From Schumannella soli (GTDB lineage Bacteria; Actinomycetota; Actinomycetes; Actinomycetales; Microbacteriaceae): DNA of 64,000 nt. The notes beneath the pieces were generated by a model. That model did no database searches and was not told the origin of the DNA. It was given only the letters and a program-made list of their open reading frames with translations. Shown here one piece after another: positions 24,829 to 33,392 of the stretch; position 1 is the stretch's first letter; each line of letters begins with the position of its first letter. Location: contig NZ_VHQG01000001.1 of NCBI RefSeq assembly GCF_006517435.1, forward strand, positions 1,026,563 to 1,090,562, given 5' to 3'. The translations under genes and the position numbers were made by a program.

Positions 24829-24885
24829 CGACCGGTCGCAACGCGCCGCTATCCGCGCGCCATGACGGCGCGTTGCGACCGATCG
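24829..24885. repeat. 55-bp family palindrome, copy 3
   Basis: Arms CGACCGGTCGCAACGCGCCG (24829-24848) and its near complement (24866-24885) pair at 19 of 20; loop 17 bases. The 55-bp unit is 24830-24884. It lies between the convergent oxidoreductase and MarR genes and probably terminates both. The inner stem differs from copies 1 and 2 but stays paired. Confidence 0.75.
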
Positions 24886-24932
24886 ATCCGGGGAACGGGG
24901 GAGCGAGGAGCGGGGGATGCCGGGGAGCAGGG

Positions 24933-25517
24933 TCAGCGGTCGATGCCCGCCAGCAGCCCGGTCAGCGCGTCGCGCACCCCGGTGAGCTGCTCGACGCTCA
25001 TGCCGAGGCTCTCGACGACGCGGCCCGGAACCTTCTCGGCCTCACGGCGCAGCGCGACCCCCGCGTCCGTCAGCGACACCGCGAGCGCGCGCTCATCCGC
25101 GGGGTCGCGGCGGCGCTCGACGAGTCCGGCCTGCTCGAGCCGCTTCACGAGCGGGCTCAGCGTCGCCGACTCGAGCCGCAGCGTGGACGCGAGGTCGCGC
25201 AGCGTGCGCGGGCTGCGCTCCCACAGCGCGAGCATGACGAGGTACTGCGGATGCGTGAGTCCGAGCGGCTCGAGCACCGGACCGTAGACGGCGACCACGC
25301 TGCGCGCCGCGGCGACGAGCGCGAAGCAGAGCTGGCGGTCGAGCGCGAGCGGGTCGTCGGGCGTGGACGTCGGGGTGTGGTTCGCCGTCGAGGTCCACGC
25401 CGGCGCGCCAGGCTCGGCATCACGACCAGCTGCGGATGCGGCGCTCTCCGTCGCGGCGGATGTCACGCCGGGTGCGGTGATCTCGTCCGGTGTCGCGGCA
25501 TCCACGTCCGTCAGCAT
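24933..25517 (-). CDS. MarR family transcriptional regulator
   Basis: 194 residues. A 55-residue Ala/Thr/Pro-rich N-terminal extension precedes the MarR fold: LCFALVAAARSVVAVYGPVL, then winged helix LRDLASTLRLESATLSPLVK and the wing RRRDPADERAL. The LESATLSPLVKRLE pattern resembles the OhrR/MarR branch, but no redox-sensing N-terminal Cys placed as in OhrR is certain (one Cys in RQLCFALV is a candidate). Operator-like palindromes overlap its start codon, and a divergent small Cys-rich gene follows, so it likely represses both. Confidence 0.87.
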   Translation of the reverse strand: MLTDVDAATPDEITAPGVTSAATESAASAAGRDAEPGAPAWTSTANHTPTSTPDDPLALDRQLCFALVAAARSVVAVYGPVLEPLGLTHPQYLVMLALWERSPRTLRDLASTLRLESATLSPLVKRLEQAGLVERRRDPADERALAVSLTDAGVALRREAEKVPGRVVESLGMSVEQLTGVRDALTGLLAGIDR

Positions 25518-25542
25518 AGTGTGCGAATCATTAGTACACTAA
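25517..25542. promoter_or_regulatory. MarR operator between MarR and the small Cys-rich gene
   Basis: Arms TAGTGT (25517-25522) and ACACTA (25536-25541) span 25 bases, and TTAGTACACTAA (25531-25542) is a second inverted repeat. The sites cover the MarR start and the -10 TACACT of the rightward gene. Confidence 0.6.
25535..25540 (+). promoter_or_regulatory. -10 element TACACT of the small Cys-rich gene
   Basis: TACACT ends 7 bases before the ATG at 25548 and lies inside the MarR operator, so repressor binding would block it. Confidence 0.5.
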
Positions 25543-25547
25543 CGATC

Positions 25548-25778
25548 ATGACCAAGGGGAAGCGCTGGTGGGATCGCCTGAACAGGGCGCTGTACCCGTA
25601 CCTCGGCCCGGCGCAGCTCGGGCCGGGTCGAGGCGGAGAGCGCACCGACGCTCCGCCGCCCGCGATGTGCCCGCTCTGCGGCCAGGCGATGGCGTCGCAC
25701 GAGATCGAGCGCTCGACCGACGGGCACACGCCGACGCGCCTGCACTGCCCGACGCCGAGCGCGTCGTCCGCCGCCTGA
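25548..25778 (+). CDS. Small zinc-ribbon-like protein, function unknown
   Basis: 76 residues. Basic Trp-rich start (MTKGKRWWDRLNRALYPYLG) and a likely half zinc ribbon MCPLCGQAM followed by LHCP, giving three Cys and a His as possible ligands. The family occurs as an uncharacterised small actinobacterial protein, to my recollection. It is divergent from the MarR gene, with its promoter inside the MarR operator, which suggests regulated expression. Function unknown. Confidence 0.7.
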   Translation: MTKGKRWWDRLNRALYPYLGPAQLGPGRGGERTDAPPPAMCPLCGQAMASHEIERSTDGHTPTRLHCPTPSASSAA

Positions 25779-25791
25779 TGCGAGCGGGGGC

Positions 25792-26469
25792 TCAGGCCGC
25801 GCGATCCTCGACGAGTCCGAGGGCCGAGAGCAGCGCATCCGCGTCGCCCGCCACCGCGACGGCGCCCGCCTGCTCGGCCGGGGCCCCGTAGCCCCAGGCG
25901 ACGAGGATCGTCGGAACGCCGTGCGCAGCCGCACCCTCGATGTCGTGCGAGCGGTCGCCGACGAGCACGGGGCGGCTCGCGTCGAATCCGTCGGCGGTGA
26001 GGCGGCGCAGGGCCTCCTCCACCACATCCGCTTTCGCGCTGCGCGTCTCGTCTTCGCTCGCGCCGGCGATCTCGTCGAAGAGGTCGGTGATGCCGAAGCC
26101 ATCGAGGATCGCGCGGGCCGGCCCCTCGGGCTTCGACGTCGCGAGCGACAGCGGCAGCCCCGCGGCCTTGATCGCGCGCAGCACGCGCTCGACGCCGGGG
26201 AAGATCGTCGCGTCGTTGACCCCGTGCGCCACGTAGTGCGGGCGGTAGATCGCGAGGGCGTCGCGGGCGCCGGCCTCATCCAGCCCCATGTACTCGCGGA
26301 AGGAGTCGAGGATCGGCGGCCCCACCCACTTCATCAGCTCGGCCGGGGTCGGCACCGGGCGGCCGAGCTGCTCGTAGGTCCAGGCGAGCGAGGCGGTGAT
26401 TCCCGGCGCCGAGTCGGCGATCGTGCCGTCGAGGTCGAACAGCACGGCGGAGTACGGGGAGATGCTCAT
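25792..26469 (-). CDS. HAD family hydrolase, phosphoglycolate phosphatase-like
   Basis: 225 residues. HAD motif I FDLDGTIADS (nucleophile Asp12, acid Asp14), motif II LATSKPEG, motif III Lys in the EALRR region and motif IV VLVGDRSHDIEGA. The cap between residues 18 and 85 is the C1 helical type of PGP/PhnX-like phosphatases. Converges on the small Cys-rich gene. A monomeric cytosolic phosphatase for small phosphoesters is likely; phosphoglycolate is only the family's typical substrate. Confidence 0.87.
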   Translation of the reverse strand: MSISPYSAVLFDLDGTIADSAPGITASLAWTYEQLGRPVPTPAELMKWVGPPILDSFREYMGLDEAGARDALAIYRPHYVAHGVNDATIFPGVERVLRAIKAAGLPLSLATSKPEGPARAILDGFGITDLFDEIAGASEDETRSAKADVVEEALRRLTADGFDASRPVLVGDRSHDIEGAAAHGVPTILVAWGYGAPAEQAGAVAVAGDADALLSALGLVEDRAA

Positions 26470-26800
26470 ATCCCGTCCAGGCTAGGCCCGCCAGGTGAAC
26501 GCTTCCCGCCCCCGACCGGGGCGCGGTGCTGTGCGCCGGCGGACGCGCGGATGCCGGCACGCGCGCCCCTTCCGCCGATGCCCGATTCGCCCCGCCGACG
26601 ACGCGACTGCAAGGATGGGCGGCGCGTTCGCGGCGGCAGCCCGACGGCATCCACCTGGCACCATCCCCCACTCCGGCACCGACGACGGTCGTCGCCGCGG
26701 GTCATCGTCGGACACCCCGGACACCGCCCGGCTCGCGCCCCCGCGCGACTCCGCCCCGCGAGCGCCCCACCCCGACGACCCTGCACGGAAGGCGGATGAC

Positions 26801-28306
26801 ATGGCGTGGCGCGTGAAATCGGTGGAGGCCTCGGTCGCCGACTCGGACGACGGCGAGCGCAGCCTCAAGCGCAGCCTCGGCACCTGGGACCTGGCGCTCA
26901 TGGGCGTCGCGGTCGCGGTCGGCGCCGGCATCTTCAGCGTCGGCGCGCAGGCCGCGGCCAGCTTCGCGGGGCCGAGCGTGATCATCAGCTTCGTGCTCGC
27001 CGCCATCACCTGCGGCCTGGCGATCATGTGCTACGCCGAGTTCGCCTCGACAGTGCCGGTCGCGGGCAGCGCCTACACCTTCACCTACGCGACGCTCGGC
27101 GAGCCGATCGCGTGGATCATCGCGTGGGATCTGATCCTCGAGATGTTCACCGCCGCGGCGGTGCTGGCGAAGTACTGGGGCGTCTATCTCGCGACGGCGC
27201 TCGAATCGATCGGGCTGCCCTTCGCCTCGACGTTCAAGCTCGGCGGCATCGAGGTGAGCTGGCCGGCGTTCGTCGTCGTCGCGGTCTTCACCGCGCTGCT
27301 GGCCCTCGGCACGAAGCTCACGACCCGCGTCGGCGCCGTGTTCACGGTCATCAAGGTCGCGATCGTGATCTTCGTCATCGTGGTCGGCTTCTTCTTCGTC
27401 AAGGCCGCCAACTACAGCCCCTTCATCCCTCCCGCGAAGCCCACGACGGGCGGCGGCGCGGATGTCTGGACGCAGTCGCTGTTCTCCTTCGTCAGCGGCT
27501 CGGCGCCGGCGCAGTACGGCGTCTTCGGGCTGCTGGCCGCGGCATCCCTCGTCTTCTTCGCCTTCATCGGCTTCGACGTCGTCGCGACGAGCGCCGAGGA
27601 GGTGAAGAAGCCGCAGCGCACCCTGCCGCGCGGCATCTTCCTCGGGCTCGGCATCGTGAGCGTGCTCTACATCCTCGTGTCGATCGTGCTGACCGGCATG
27701 GTGCCCTACACCGAGCTGGCGAAGTCGGATGCGCCGTCGCTCGCGACCGCGTTCCAGCTCGTCGGCCAGCCGTGGGCGTCGGCCGTGATCTCCTTCGGCG
27801 CGCTTGCGGGGCTGACGACCGTGATCATGGTGCTGCTGCTCGGGCTCTCGCGCATCGTCTTCGCCTTGAGCCGCGACGGGCTGCTGCCGCGGGCGCTCTC
27901 GAAGACCTCGTCGCGCAAGACGCCGGTGCGCACGATCGTGATCGGCGGAGCGCTCGTCGCTCTCACGGCCGCGTTCTTCGACGTGGGGCTGCTCGAAGAG
28001 ATGATCAACATCGGCACGCTCTCCGCGTTCGTGCTGGTGAGCGTCGCCGTCGTCGTGCTGCGGCGCACCCGGCCGGATCTCCAGCGCGGCTTCCGGGTTC
28101 CGCTGTCGCCGGTGCTGCCCATCCTCTCGGCCGCCCTGTGCCTGTGGCTCATGTTCAACCTGACGACGCTGACCTGGGTGCGGTTCCTGATCTGGCTCGT
28201 CGTCGGACTCGTGGTCTACCTGCTCTACGGGCGCCGCACGTCGCGCGTCGGCGCCGAGCTGCGCGCGGCCGGCCTGCGCGGGGAGGCGTCGCCGAAGCTC
28301 GACTGA
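26801..28306 (+). CDS. APC family amino acid permease
   Basis: 501 residues, 12 predicted helices. The N-terminal consensus LGTWDLALMGVAVAVGAGIF and FIGFDVVATSAEEVKKPQRT are diagnostic for the cationic amino acid transporter/YfnA branch of the APC superfamily. I chose the ATG at 26801 with AAGGCGG just upstream; an open but non-homologous Arg/Pro-rich stretch precedes it. The 331-base gap 26470-26800 before it is very GC-rich, and I see no gene or clear operator there. Probable amino acid uptake. Confidence 0.87.
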   Translation: MAWRVKSVEASVADSDDGERSLKRSLGTWDLALMGVAVAVGAGIFSVGAQAAASFAGPSVIISFVLAAITCGLAIMCYAEFASTVPVAGSAYTFTYATLGEPIAWIIAWDLILEMFTAAAVLAKYWGVYLATALESIGLPFASTFKLGGIEVSWPAFVVVAVFTALLALGTKLTTRVGAVFTVIKVAIVIFVIVVGFFFVKAANYSPFIPPAKPTTGGGADVWTQSLFSFVSGSAPAQYGVFGLLAAASLVFFAFIGFDVVATSAEEVKKPQRTLPRGIFLGLGIVSVLYILVSIVLTGMVPYTELAKSDAPSLATAFQLVGQPWASAVISFGALAGLTTVIMVLLLGLSRIVFALSRDGLLPRALSKTSSRKTPVRTIVIGGALVALTAAFFDVGLLEEMINIGTLSAFVLVSVAVVVLRRTRPDLQRGFRVPLSPVLPILSAALCLWLMFNLTTLTWVRFLIWLVVGLVVYLLYGRRTSRVGAELRAAGLRGEASPKLD

Positions 28307-28354
28307 GGTCGGCGGGGCGCGGGATGCCGGGTTCCGGTCGGCGGGACGCTGGCG

Positions 28355-28852
28355 CTACCAGCCCATCGAGCCGGGGATCCCCTTGAACGGGCCGACGACA
28401 GCCGAGGTGATCCAGCCGCCGTAGAAGCCGCCGGGCTGGGGGATGACGCGCTCGCCGTCGACCGTGCAGGCATCCATCTGCTCGGGGTAGATCGCGAGGC
28501 GGTCGGCGAGGGTCTCGTATCCGGGGAGCGGCGTCGGGTAGTTCCAGGCGGCGCGCTCGGCCGTGACGCCGCCCGCGGTGAGGCTGAAGTAGCGCGCGGA
28601 CCCCTTGAACTCGCACATCGACGCCCCCGCCGCGGACTGCACGACGCCGTCGGCGACATCCGCGAACCGCACGTAGTAGACGGGCGGATGGCTCGTCTCG
28701 AGCACCCGGACCACGTCGCGCGTATCGACGATCCGCTCGCCGCCGAGGTCGATCGTCACGCGCCGGTCGACGTGCTCGACGCGGGGCGGGCGCGGGTAGT
28801 CCCACACCGATTCCTGGCCGGGGCCGGGCTTCTCGGGAACGGGGCGGCGCAT
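28355..28852 (-). CDS. DUF427 domain protein
   Basis: 165 residues. Typical DUF427 pattern: ESVWDYPRPP near the N-terminus, HPPVYYVRFADV, MCEFKGSARYFSL and the C-terminal YPEQMDACTVDGERV. The beta-fold family is widespread in actinobacteria and has no established reaction. Promoter TAGCCT lies 6 bases before the ATG. Located downstream of nucS on the same strand but with its own promoter. Confidence 0.87.
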   Translation of the reverse strand: MRRPVPEKPGPGQESVWDYPRPPRVEHVDRRVTIDLGGERIVDTRDVVRVLETSHPPVYYVRFADVADGVVQSAAGASMCEFKGSARYFSLTAGGVTAERAAWNYPTPLPGYETLADRLAIYPEQMDACTVDGERVIPQPGGFYGGWITSAVVGPFKGIPGSMGW

Positions 28853-28858
28853 GGCGTC

Positions 28859-28864
28859 AGGCTA
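28859..28864 (-). promoter_or_regulatory. -10 element TAGCCT, DUF427 gene promoter
   Basis: On the minus strand TAGCCT ends exactly 6 bases before the ATG at 28852, predicting a leaderless transcript. Confidence 0.5.
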
Positions 28865-28945
28865 CGCGCGGCGACCGACGGCGGCTCTGGCGGTCAGGTC
28901 GGATGCAGGGTTCTGTCATGCCGGACGAGGCCTCTGGACGACGGG

Positions 28946-29641
28946 TCAGAACAGGCGGGCGAGGTGGTCGTCGAGTCCGCGCATGGCGTCGTAGTCGAGC
29001 ACGAGGCAGCGGATACCGCGATCCTCGGCGAGCACGCGCGCCTGCGGCTTGATCTCCTGCGCGGCGAAGACGCCGGCGACCGGCGCGAGCAGCGGGTCGC
29101 GGTTCATGAGCTCGAGGTAGCGGGTGAGCTGCTCGACGCCGTCGATGTCTCCGCGACGCTTGATCTCGACCGCGACCGACTTGCCCGCGGCATCCCGCGC
29201 GAGGATGTCGACGGGCCCGATCGCCGTCATGTACTCGCGGCGCACGAGCGTGTGGCCCTCCCCGAGCAGTTCGATCTGGTCGGCGAGCAGGCGCTGCAGG
29301 TCGGCCTCGACGCCGTCCTTCTGCAGGCCCGGGTCGATGCCGAGCTCGTGCTGCGAGTCGTGCAGGATCTCGTGGATCGAGATCACGAGCAGGTCGGCGG
29401 TCTTCGCGTGGGTGACCCGCCAGATCTCGCTGACGCCGGCGGCGGCGCGCTCCTCATCCACCTCGTCGATCGTGAGGGCGCACGGCGGGCTCATCCAGTT
29501 GAGCGGCTTGTAGCTCAGCGAATCGGAGTGCACGAGCACGCTGCCGTCGCTCTTCAGCAGCAGCAGGCGGGTCGCGAGCGGGAGGTGGGCGCTGAGTCGG
29601 CCGGCGTAGTCGACCGAGCAGCGGGCAACGACGAGACGCAC
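28946..29641 (-). CDS. nucS: Endonuclease NucS (mismatch-specific)
   Basis: 231 residues, full length. Catalytic PD-(D/E)XK core: Asp145 ([10 protein letters not shown]), Glu159 and Lys161 (VAVEIKRRG), plus the conserved [10 protein letters not shown]. The C-terminus LARLF fits the beta-clamp-binding tail of actinobacterial NucS. NucS replaces MutS/MutL in actinobacteria by cutting at mismatches, which supports the taxonomic placement. GTG start with a leaderless-type promoter. Confidence 0.93.
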   Translation of the reverse strand: MRLVVARCSVDYAGRLSAHLPLATRLLLLKSDGSVLVHSDSLSYKPLNWMSPPCALTIDEVDEERAAAGVSEIWRVTHAKTADLLVISIHEILHDSQHELGIDPGLQKDGVEADLQRLLADQIELLGEGHTLVRREYMTAIGPVDILARDAAGKSVAVEIKRRGDIDGVEQLTRYLELMNRDPLLAPVAGVFAAQEIKPQARVLAEDRGIRCLVLDYDAMRGLDDHLARLF

Positions 29642-29647
29642 CCGACG

Positions 29648-29653
29648 AGTCTA
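29648..29653 (-). promoter_or_regulatory. -10 element TAGACT, nucS promoter
   Basis: TAGACT on the minus strand ends exactly 6 bases before the nucS GTG, so the message probably begins at the start codon. Confidence 0.5.
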
Positions 29654-29702
29654 GGTCGGCGGATGCGGCACGGCGCACGACGGGAGCGCCGGAGCGCGGG
29701 GC

Positions 29703-30497
29703 TCAGCTGTACCGGCCGACGGCCACGCGCTTCTGCTCGACACCCGTGAACCGCGTCCCGCCGAAGCCCGCGAGTGCGCGCGCGACCGGGTCGATGAAGC
29801 CGAAGCGGTCGTCGCCGAGCGCGCCGGCCTTCGCGATCGGGAGCTTGTGCGTGTAGGGCGCCTGCTCGTCGTTCGTGACGAGGAACTTCATGTCTGGCCG
29901 ATCGGTGAAGCCCGGGGTGGTTCCGGCGAGGCGGATGCGGATGATCGAGCGTCCGCGGTAGCGGCTCGGCACCGGGGGAGCGCCCGGCCCGTCGAAGCCC
30001 GACGACGTGATCGAGATGCCGACGTAGGCGATCTCGTGCCAGCCGATCCGCACCGTCCTGCCCTGCAGGGTCGCCTGGATGCCGTCGGCGCCGACGGCGA
30101 GCCCGGCGCCGCGGATGTTCCGCACGCTCGCGAGGCACAGGGCGCCGAAGAGTCCGACGAGCACGCCGACGATGGCGAGCGCGATCCAGCTCGGGTCGTT
30201 CTTCACGACGTCGAGGAGGACCTGCACAGCGCACAGCGCGACGACGACGAGGCAGCCGATGCCGACGCCCTTGACGATGCCCGCGCTGCCGCCGAACGAC
30301 ACGCTGATCGGCTGCGGGGGCCCAGCGGGCTGCGGCGGGACGAGGTGCTGCGGGCCCGAGGTTTGCGGGTAGAGCGGCTGCGGAGCCGAGGGCTGGGGGT
30401 AGGGCGGCTGCGGCGGGTACGGCTGCTGCTGCGGGTCGGGCCGACGCCCGAACTCCGGGTCGACGGGCTGGCCGGGCTGCTGCGGAGGCAGGGACAC
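29703..30497 (-). CDS. Membrane protein with Pro/Gln-rich N-terminus, function unknown
   Basis: About 264 residues. A Pro/Gln/Tyr-rich cytosolic N-terminus (repeats like PYPPQPPYPQP) precedes two adjacent membrane helices (VVVALCAVQVLLDVV; IALAIVGVLVGLFGALCLA). A C-terminal domain, GLAVGADGIQ... with IGWHEIAYVGI, resembles PH-like membrane domains (inference). The GTG at 30497 was chosen because GAGAGAG lies 9 bases upstream; ATG at 30533 is an alternative. I do not recognise a named function. Confidence 0.68.
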   Translation of the reverse strand: MSLPPQQPGQPVDPEFGRRPDPQQQPYPPQPPYPQPSAPQPLYPQTSGPQHLVPPQPAGPPQPISVSFGGSAGIVKGVGIGCLVVVALCAVQVLLDVVKNDPSWIALAIVGVLVGLFGALCLASVRNIRGAGLAVGADGIQATLQGRTVRIGWHEIAYVGISITSSGFDGPGAPPVPSRYRGRSIIRIRLAGTTPGFTDRPDMKFLVTNDEQAPYTHKLPIAKAGALGDDRFGFIDPVARALAGFGGTRFTGVEQKRVAVGRYS

Positions 30498-30684
30498 GGT
30501 GTTCGGCTCTCTCGAGGTGGATGCCCGGAACATCGCCGGGCGCCCCATCACAGCACGAGCCGCCGCCGGCCGGGAGCGCCGCGCCGGGCTGGCGCGCGCA
30601 TCCGCTGTGCTTCCGTCACCTTCGCCGGGCGAGGTGCGGTGAGGCCGTGGAGATCCGCAGTGCGGTGCGAGCCATACCCATGGG

Positions 30685-30760
30685 CGACGCAACTCAGGAG
30701 ATCCGCCGCCCGGCGAGGCAGGCGCTCCGCCCGAGCGCGGATCTCCTGAGTTTCGCGTCG
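30685..30760. repeat. Long palindrome after the MFS gene (72-76-bp family)
   Basis: Left arm 30685-30706 and right arm 30737-30760 share the inner stem AACTCAGGAGATCCGC (16 bp perfect), plus an outer 6 bp after a 2-base bulge. It ends one base before the MFS stop codon, so it is a likely terminator for that leftward gene. A sister copy is at 33393-33464. Confidence 0.75.
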
Positions 30761-30761
30761 G

Positions 30762-32030
30762 TCAGGACGCCGCGCCGCCCGTGCCGGCGCCGGGCGCCGC
30801 ATCCTTGCCGCTGCGCGCCCGCACACCCGATTCGCGAGCGGCGGGGGAGGCGATCGCGGCGATCACGATGAGCCCGACGACGAGCAGCAGGGCCCGCAGC
30901 AGTCCGATCGAGTCGCCGATGACGCCGATGACCGGCGGCCCGACGAGGAACGCGAAGTAGCCGACGGTCGCGACCGCACTCACGCGGGCCGCCGCCTTCT
31001 TCGGGTCGTCGGCGGCCGCCGACATCCCGAGCGGGAATCCGAGGGATGCGCCGATGCCCCACAGCACGATGCCGACGATGGTCGTGACGGGGTTGTCGAT
31101 CAGGATGACGGTCACGAGCCCGACGATCGCCAGCACGGCCGAGCCGATCAGGGCGGGCACGCGGCCGATCCGGTTGACGACGATGGTGCCGCCGACGCGT
31201 CCGATCGTCATCGCGATCGTGAAGATCGTGAACATCGCGGCGCCGGCCGCGTGGTCGAGCCCGCGGTCGTCGACCATCGCGAGCGCGAGCCAGTCGTTGG
31301 CGCTGCCCTCGGCGAAAGCCATGCCGAGCAGGATGAGTCCGATCGCGAGTGTGCGCGGCTCGAGCCAGATCGCGAGGCGGTCGCGCATCGTCGTCGGCTG
31401 GGTCGGCTCGCCGGTCGGGTCTTCGTGGTGCTTCGGGATGAAGCGGGGCGGGATCAGCCCCGCGATCGCGACGATCACCGCGGCGACGCTGAGGTGCACC
31501 GACAGCACGACATCGAACTGGGCGACGAGTGCTGCCACGCCGCCGCCGGTGACGGTGCCGAGGCTCCAGGCGGCGTGCATGAGCGGCAGCAGGGTGCGCT
31601 TCTCGCGATGCTCGACGAGCGAGCCCTCGACGTTCATGCCGACGTCGCAGATCGACGAGCTGAAGCCGAAGATCAGCAGTCCGACGAACGCGATCGGGAA
31701 ACTGTGCAGCGCCTCGGCGCCGAGCCCGATCACGACGAGCCCGACCGCCTGGATGACGAGGGCCGCGTGCAGCGAGCGGCGCCCGCCGAGCAGGGCGAGC
31801 ACGTGGCTCGACGAGAGCAGTCCGATGATCGCGCCGGCGCTGAGGCCGGCGATGAGCACGCCGACGCGCGCCGGATCGATGCCGAGGTCGTCGCGCACGG
31901 CGGGGATGCGGGCGACCCAGGTGGCCATCGCGAAGCCGTTCGCGGCGAAGATCGCGAAGGTCGCGTTGCGCCAGGCGGGTACGCGGGGCTTGCCAGCGGT
32001 GCTGGTGGGTGCGGCGGTGGGGTCGGTCAT
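30762..32030 (-). CDS. MFS transporter
   Basis: 422 residues, 12 predicted helices. N-terminus WRNATFAIFAANGFAMATWVARIP and FGFSSSICDVGMNVEG resemble the YbjJ/fucose-permease-like MFS group. The ATG at 32030 has GGAGC upstream. Divergent from a LacI regulator with a tandem operator between them, implying control by a sugar-like effector and suggesting sugar or sugar-derivative transport (inference). Confidence 0.85.
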   Translation of the reverse strand: MTDPTAAPTSTAGKPRVPAWRNATFAIFAANGFAMATWVARIPAVRDDLGIDPARVGVLIAGLSAGAIIGLLSSSHVLALLGGRRSLHAALVIQAVGLVVIGLGAEALHSFPIAFVGLLIFGFSSSICDVGMNVEGSLVEHREKRTLLPLMHAAWSLGTVTGGGVAALVAQFDVVLSVHLSVAAVIVAIAGLIPPRFIPKHHEDPTGEPTQPTTMRDRLAIWLEPRTLAIGLILLGMAFAEGSANDWLALAMVDDRGLDHAAGAAMFTIFTIAMTIGRVGGTIVVNRIGRVPALIGSAVLAIVGLVTVILIDNPVTTIVGIVLWGIGASLGFPLGMSAAADDPKKAAARVSAVATVGYFAFLVGPPVIGVIGDSIGLLRALLLVVGLIVIAAIASPAARESGVRARSGKDAAPGAGTGGAAS

Positions 32031-32151
32031 GAGCTGCTCCGGCGGAGGTCGTTCTCGGTCGGTGGATCGGGTGGTCGTGCGGCGGGGGACTCGCCTGCCG
32101 TGACGCATCGGATGGTCAGCGCGGGCGGTGCCGCGGGCCGGTCCATCGATG

Positions 32152-32179
32152 TCGAATCGTTTCGATCGAATCGTTTCGA
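32152..32179. promoter_or_regulatory. Tandem LacI-type operator
   Basis: TCGAATCGTTTCGA occurs twice in exact tandem (32152-32165, 32166-32179). Each copy is 12 of 14 palindromic around a central CG, the layout of LacI-family half-sites. It sits immediately upstream of TACAGT (32181-32186), 8 bases before the LacI ATG, and between that gene and the divergent MFS gene. Confidence 0.75.
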
Positions 32180-32194
32180 GTACAGTAACAGCCC

Positions 32195-33388
32195 ATGAGC
32201 GATTCGGCGACGGGCGGACCCGGCGGACGTGACCCGCGTATCCGCCTCAGCGACGTCGCCGCCCGCGCCGGCGTCTCGAACTCGACCGCCTCGCTCGTGC
32301 TCAACGGCAGCGGACCGGCCAGCGCATCCACCCGCCAGCGCGTGCTCGATGCCGCCGCGAAGCTCGGCTACGCCGGACCGGATCCTCGGGCTCGCGGACT
32401 GCGCCAGGGCCGCTCGGGCATCGTCGCCGTCGTGACCGAGGATGCGCTCGGCGACGCCTTCCGCGACCCGATCAACCTCGCGCAGCTCGACGGGCTCGCC
32501 GACGGTCTCGGCGACGGCGGACCCTCGTTGCTGATCATCCCGGGCGCCGCTGACGACCCAGCGCGCGTCAGCTCCTCGCCCTTCGACGCGGCCGTGCTCG
32601 TCGGCTGCGGCGTCGGCATCCTCGACACGCTCGAGCTGCTGCGCCGCCGCCGCGTCCCCGTCATCGGACTCGAGGCGCCGCACGCCGACGGCGTCGCCGC
32701 GATCGACCTCGACAACGTGGAGGGTGCCCGCGCCCTCGCCGAGCACCTGCGTGAGCTCGGGCATCATCGCGTCGGCATCGTCACCCTGCCGCTCGGGTCG
32801 CGCCGCACGAGCGGCCCGCTCACGCCCGGACTCGAGGCGGCCGCGACCGCGCCGTCGACCCGCGAAAGGCTCGACGGGGTGCGGCAGGTGTTCCCGGATG
32901 CGCCGGGCTGGATCGCGAGCGCCAGCTCGATCGCCGCGGGGTACGAGGCGGCGGCGGCGCTGCTCGACGGGCGCGCCGACGACGGCAGCGTCGGATTCGC
33001 CGGCGTCGAGTCGTCTGGTGTCAGGGTCGTCGGTGCCGAGTCGTCTGGCGCCGGGGCTGGCGCTGGCAGCGGCTCCGCCGTATCCGCGCGCCCGACCGCG
33101 ATCCTCGCGCAGAGCGACCTGATCGCGATCGGCGTCATCCGGGCCGCCGAGGAGCGCGGGCTGCGCGTGCCCGACGACCTCAGCGTGACCGGTTTCGACG
33201 GCATCCGCGTCGACGGACTCACGGATCACGACCTGACCACGATGGTGCAGCCCGCCCGGGCCAAGGGCGAGGCGGCCGGTCGCGCGGTGCTGGCGGCGCT
33301 GGCCGACCCCGACGCGCCGGCGCCCGATCCGGTGCTGTTTCGCACGACCCTGCACCGCGGCGCCACGACGGCCCGCGCCCGCGTCTGA
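32195..33388 (+). CDS. LacI family transcriptional regulator
   Basis: 397 residues. N-terminal LacI helix-turn-helix and hinge (IRLSDVAARAGVSNSTASLV; residues about 10-65), then a periplasmic-binding-like effector domain ending TGFDGIRVDGL and TMVQPARAKGEAAG. A Gly/Ala/Ser-rich insertion (SGAGAGAGSGSAV, about residues 285-300) interrupts the effector domain just before LAQSDLIAIGV. The tandem operator in its own promoter suggests autoregulation and control of the divergent MFS gene. Confidence 0.9.
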   Translation: MSDSATGGPGGRDPRIRLSDVAARAGVSNSTASLVLNGSGPASASTRQRVLDAAAKLGYAGPDPRARGLRQGRSGIVAVVTEDALGDAFRDPINLAQLDGLADGLGDGGPSLLIIPGAADDPARVSSSPFDAAVLVGCGVGILDTLELLRRRRVPVIGLEAPHADGVAAIDLDNVEGARALAEHLRELGHHRVGIVTLPLGSRRTSGPLTPGLEAAATAPSTRERLDGVRQVFPDAPGWIASASSIAAGYEAAAALLDGRADDGSVGFAGVESSGVRVVGAESSGAGAGAGSGSAVSARPTAILAQSDLIAIGVIRAAEERGLRVPDDLSVTGFDGIRVDGLTDHDLTTMVQPARAKGEAAGRAVLAALADPDAPAPDPVLFRTTLHRGATTARARV

Positions 33389-33392
33389 CCCG

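Noticed and set aside
21053-24885. CRISPR array or tRNA-like structures
   Set aside because: Repeats are palindromic, kilobases apart and without spacers of uniform size; no cloverleaf or anticodon arm can be drawn.
26495-26800. N-terminal extension of the amino acid permease to about 603 residues
   Set aside because: The extra residues are Arg/Pro-rich without helices; the normal APC start and a ribosome site are at 26801.
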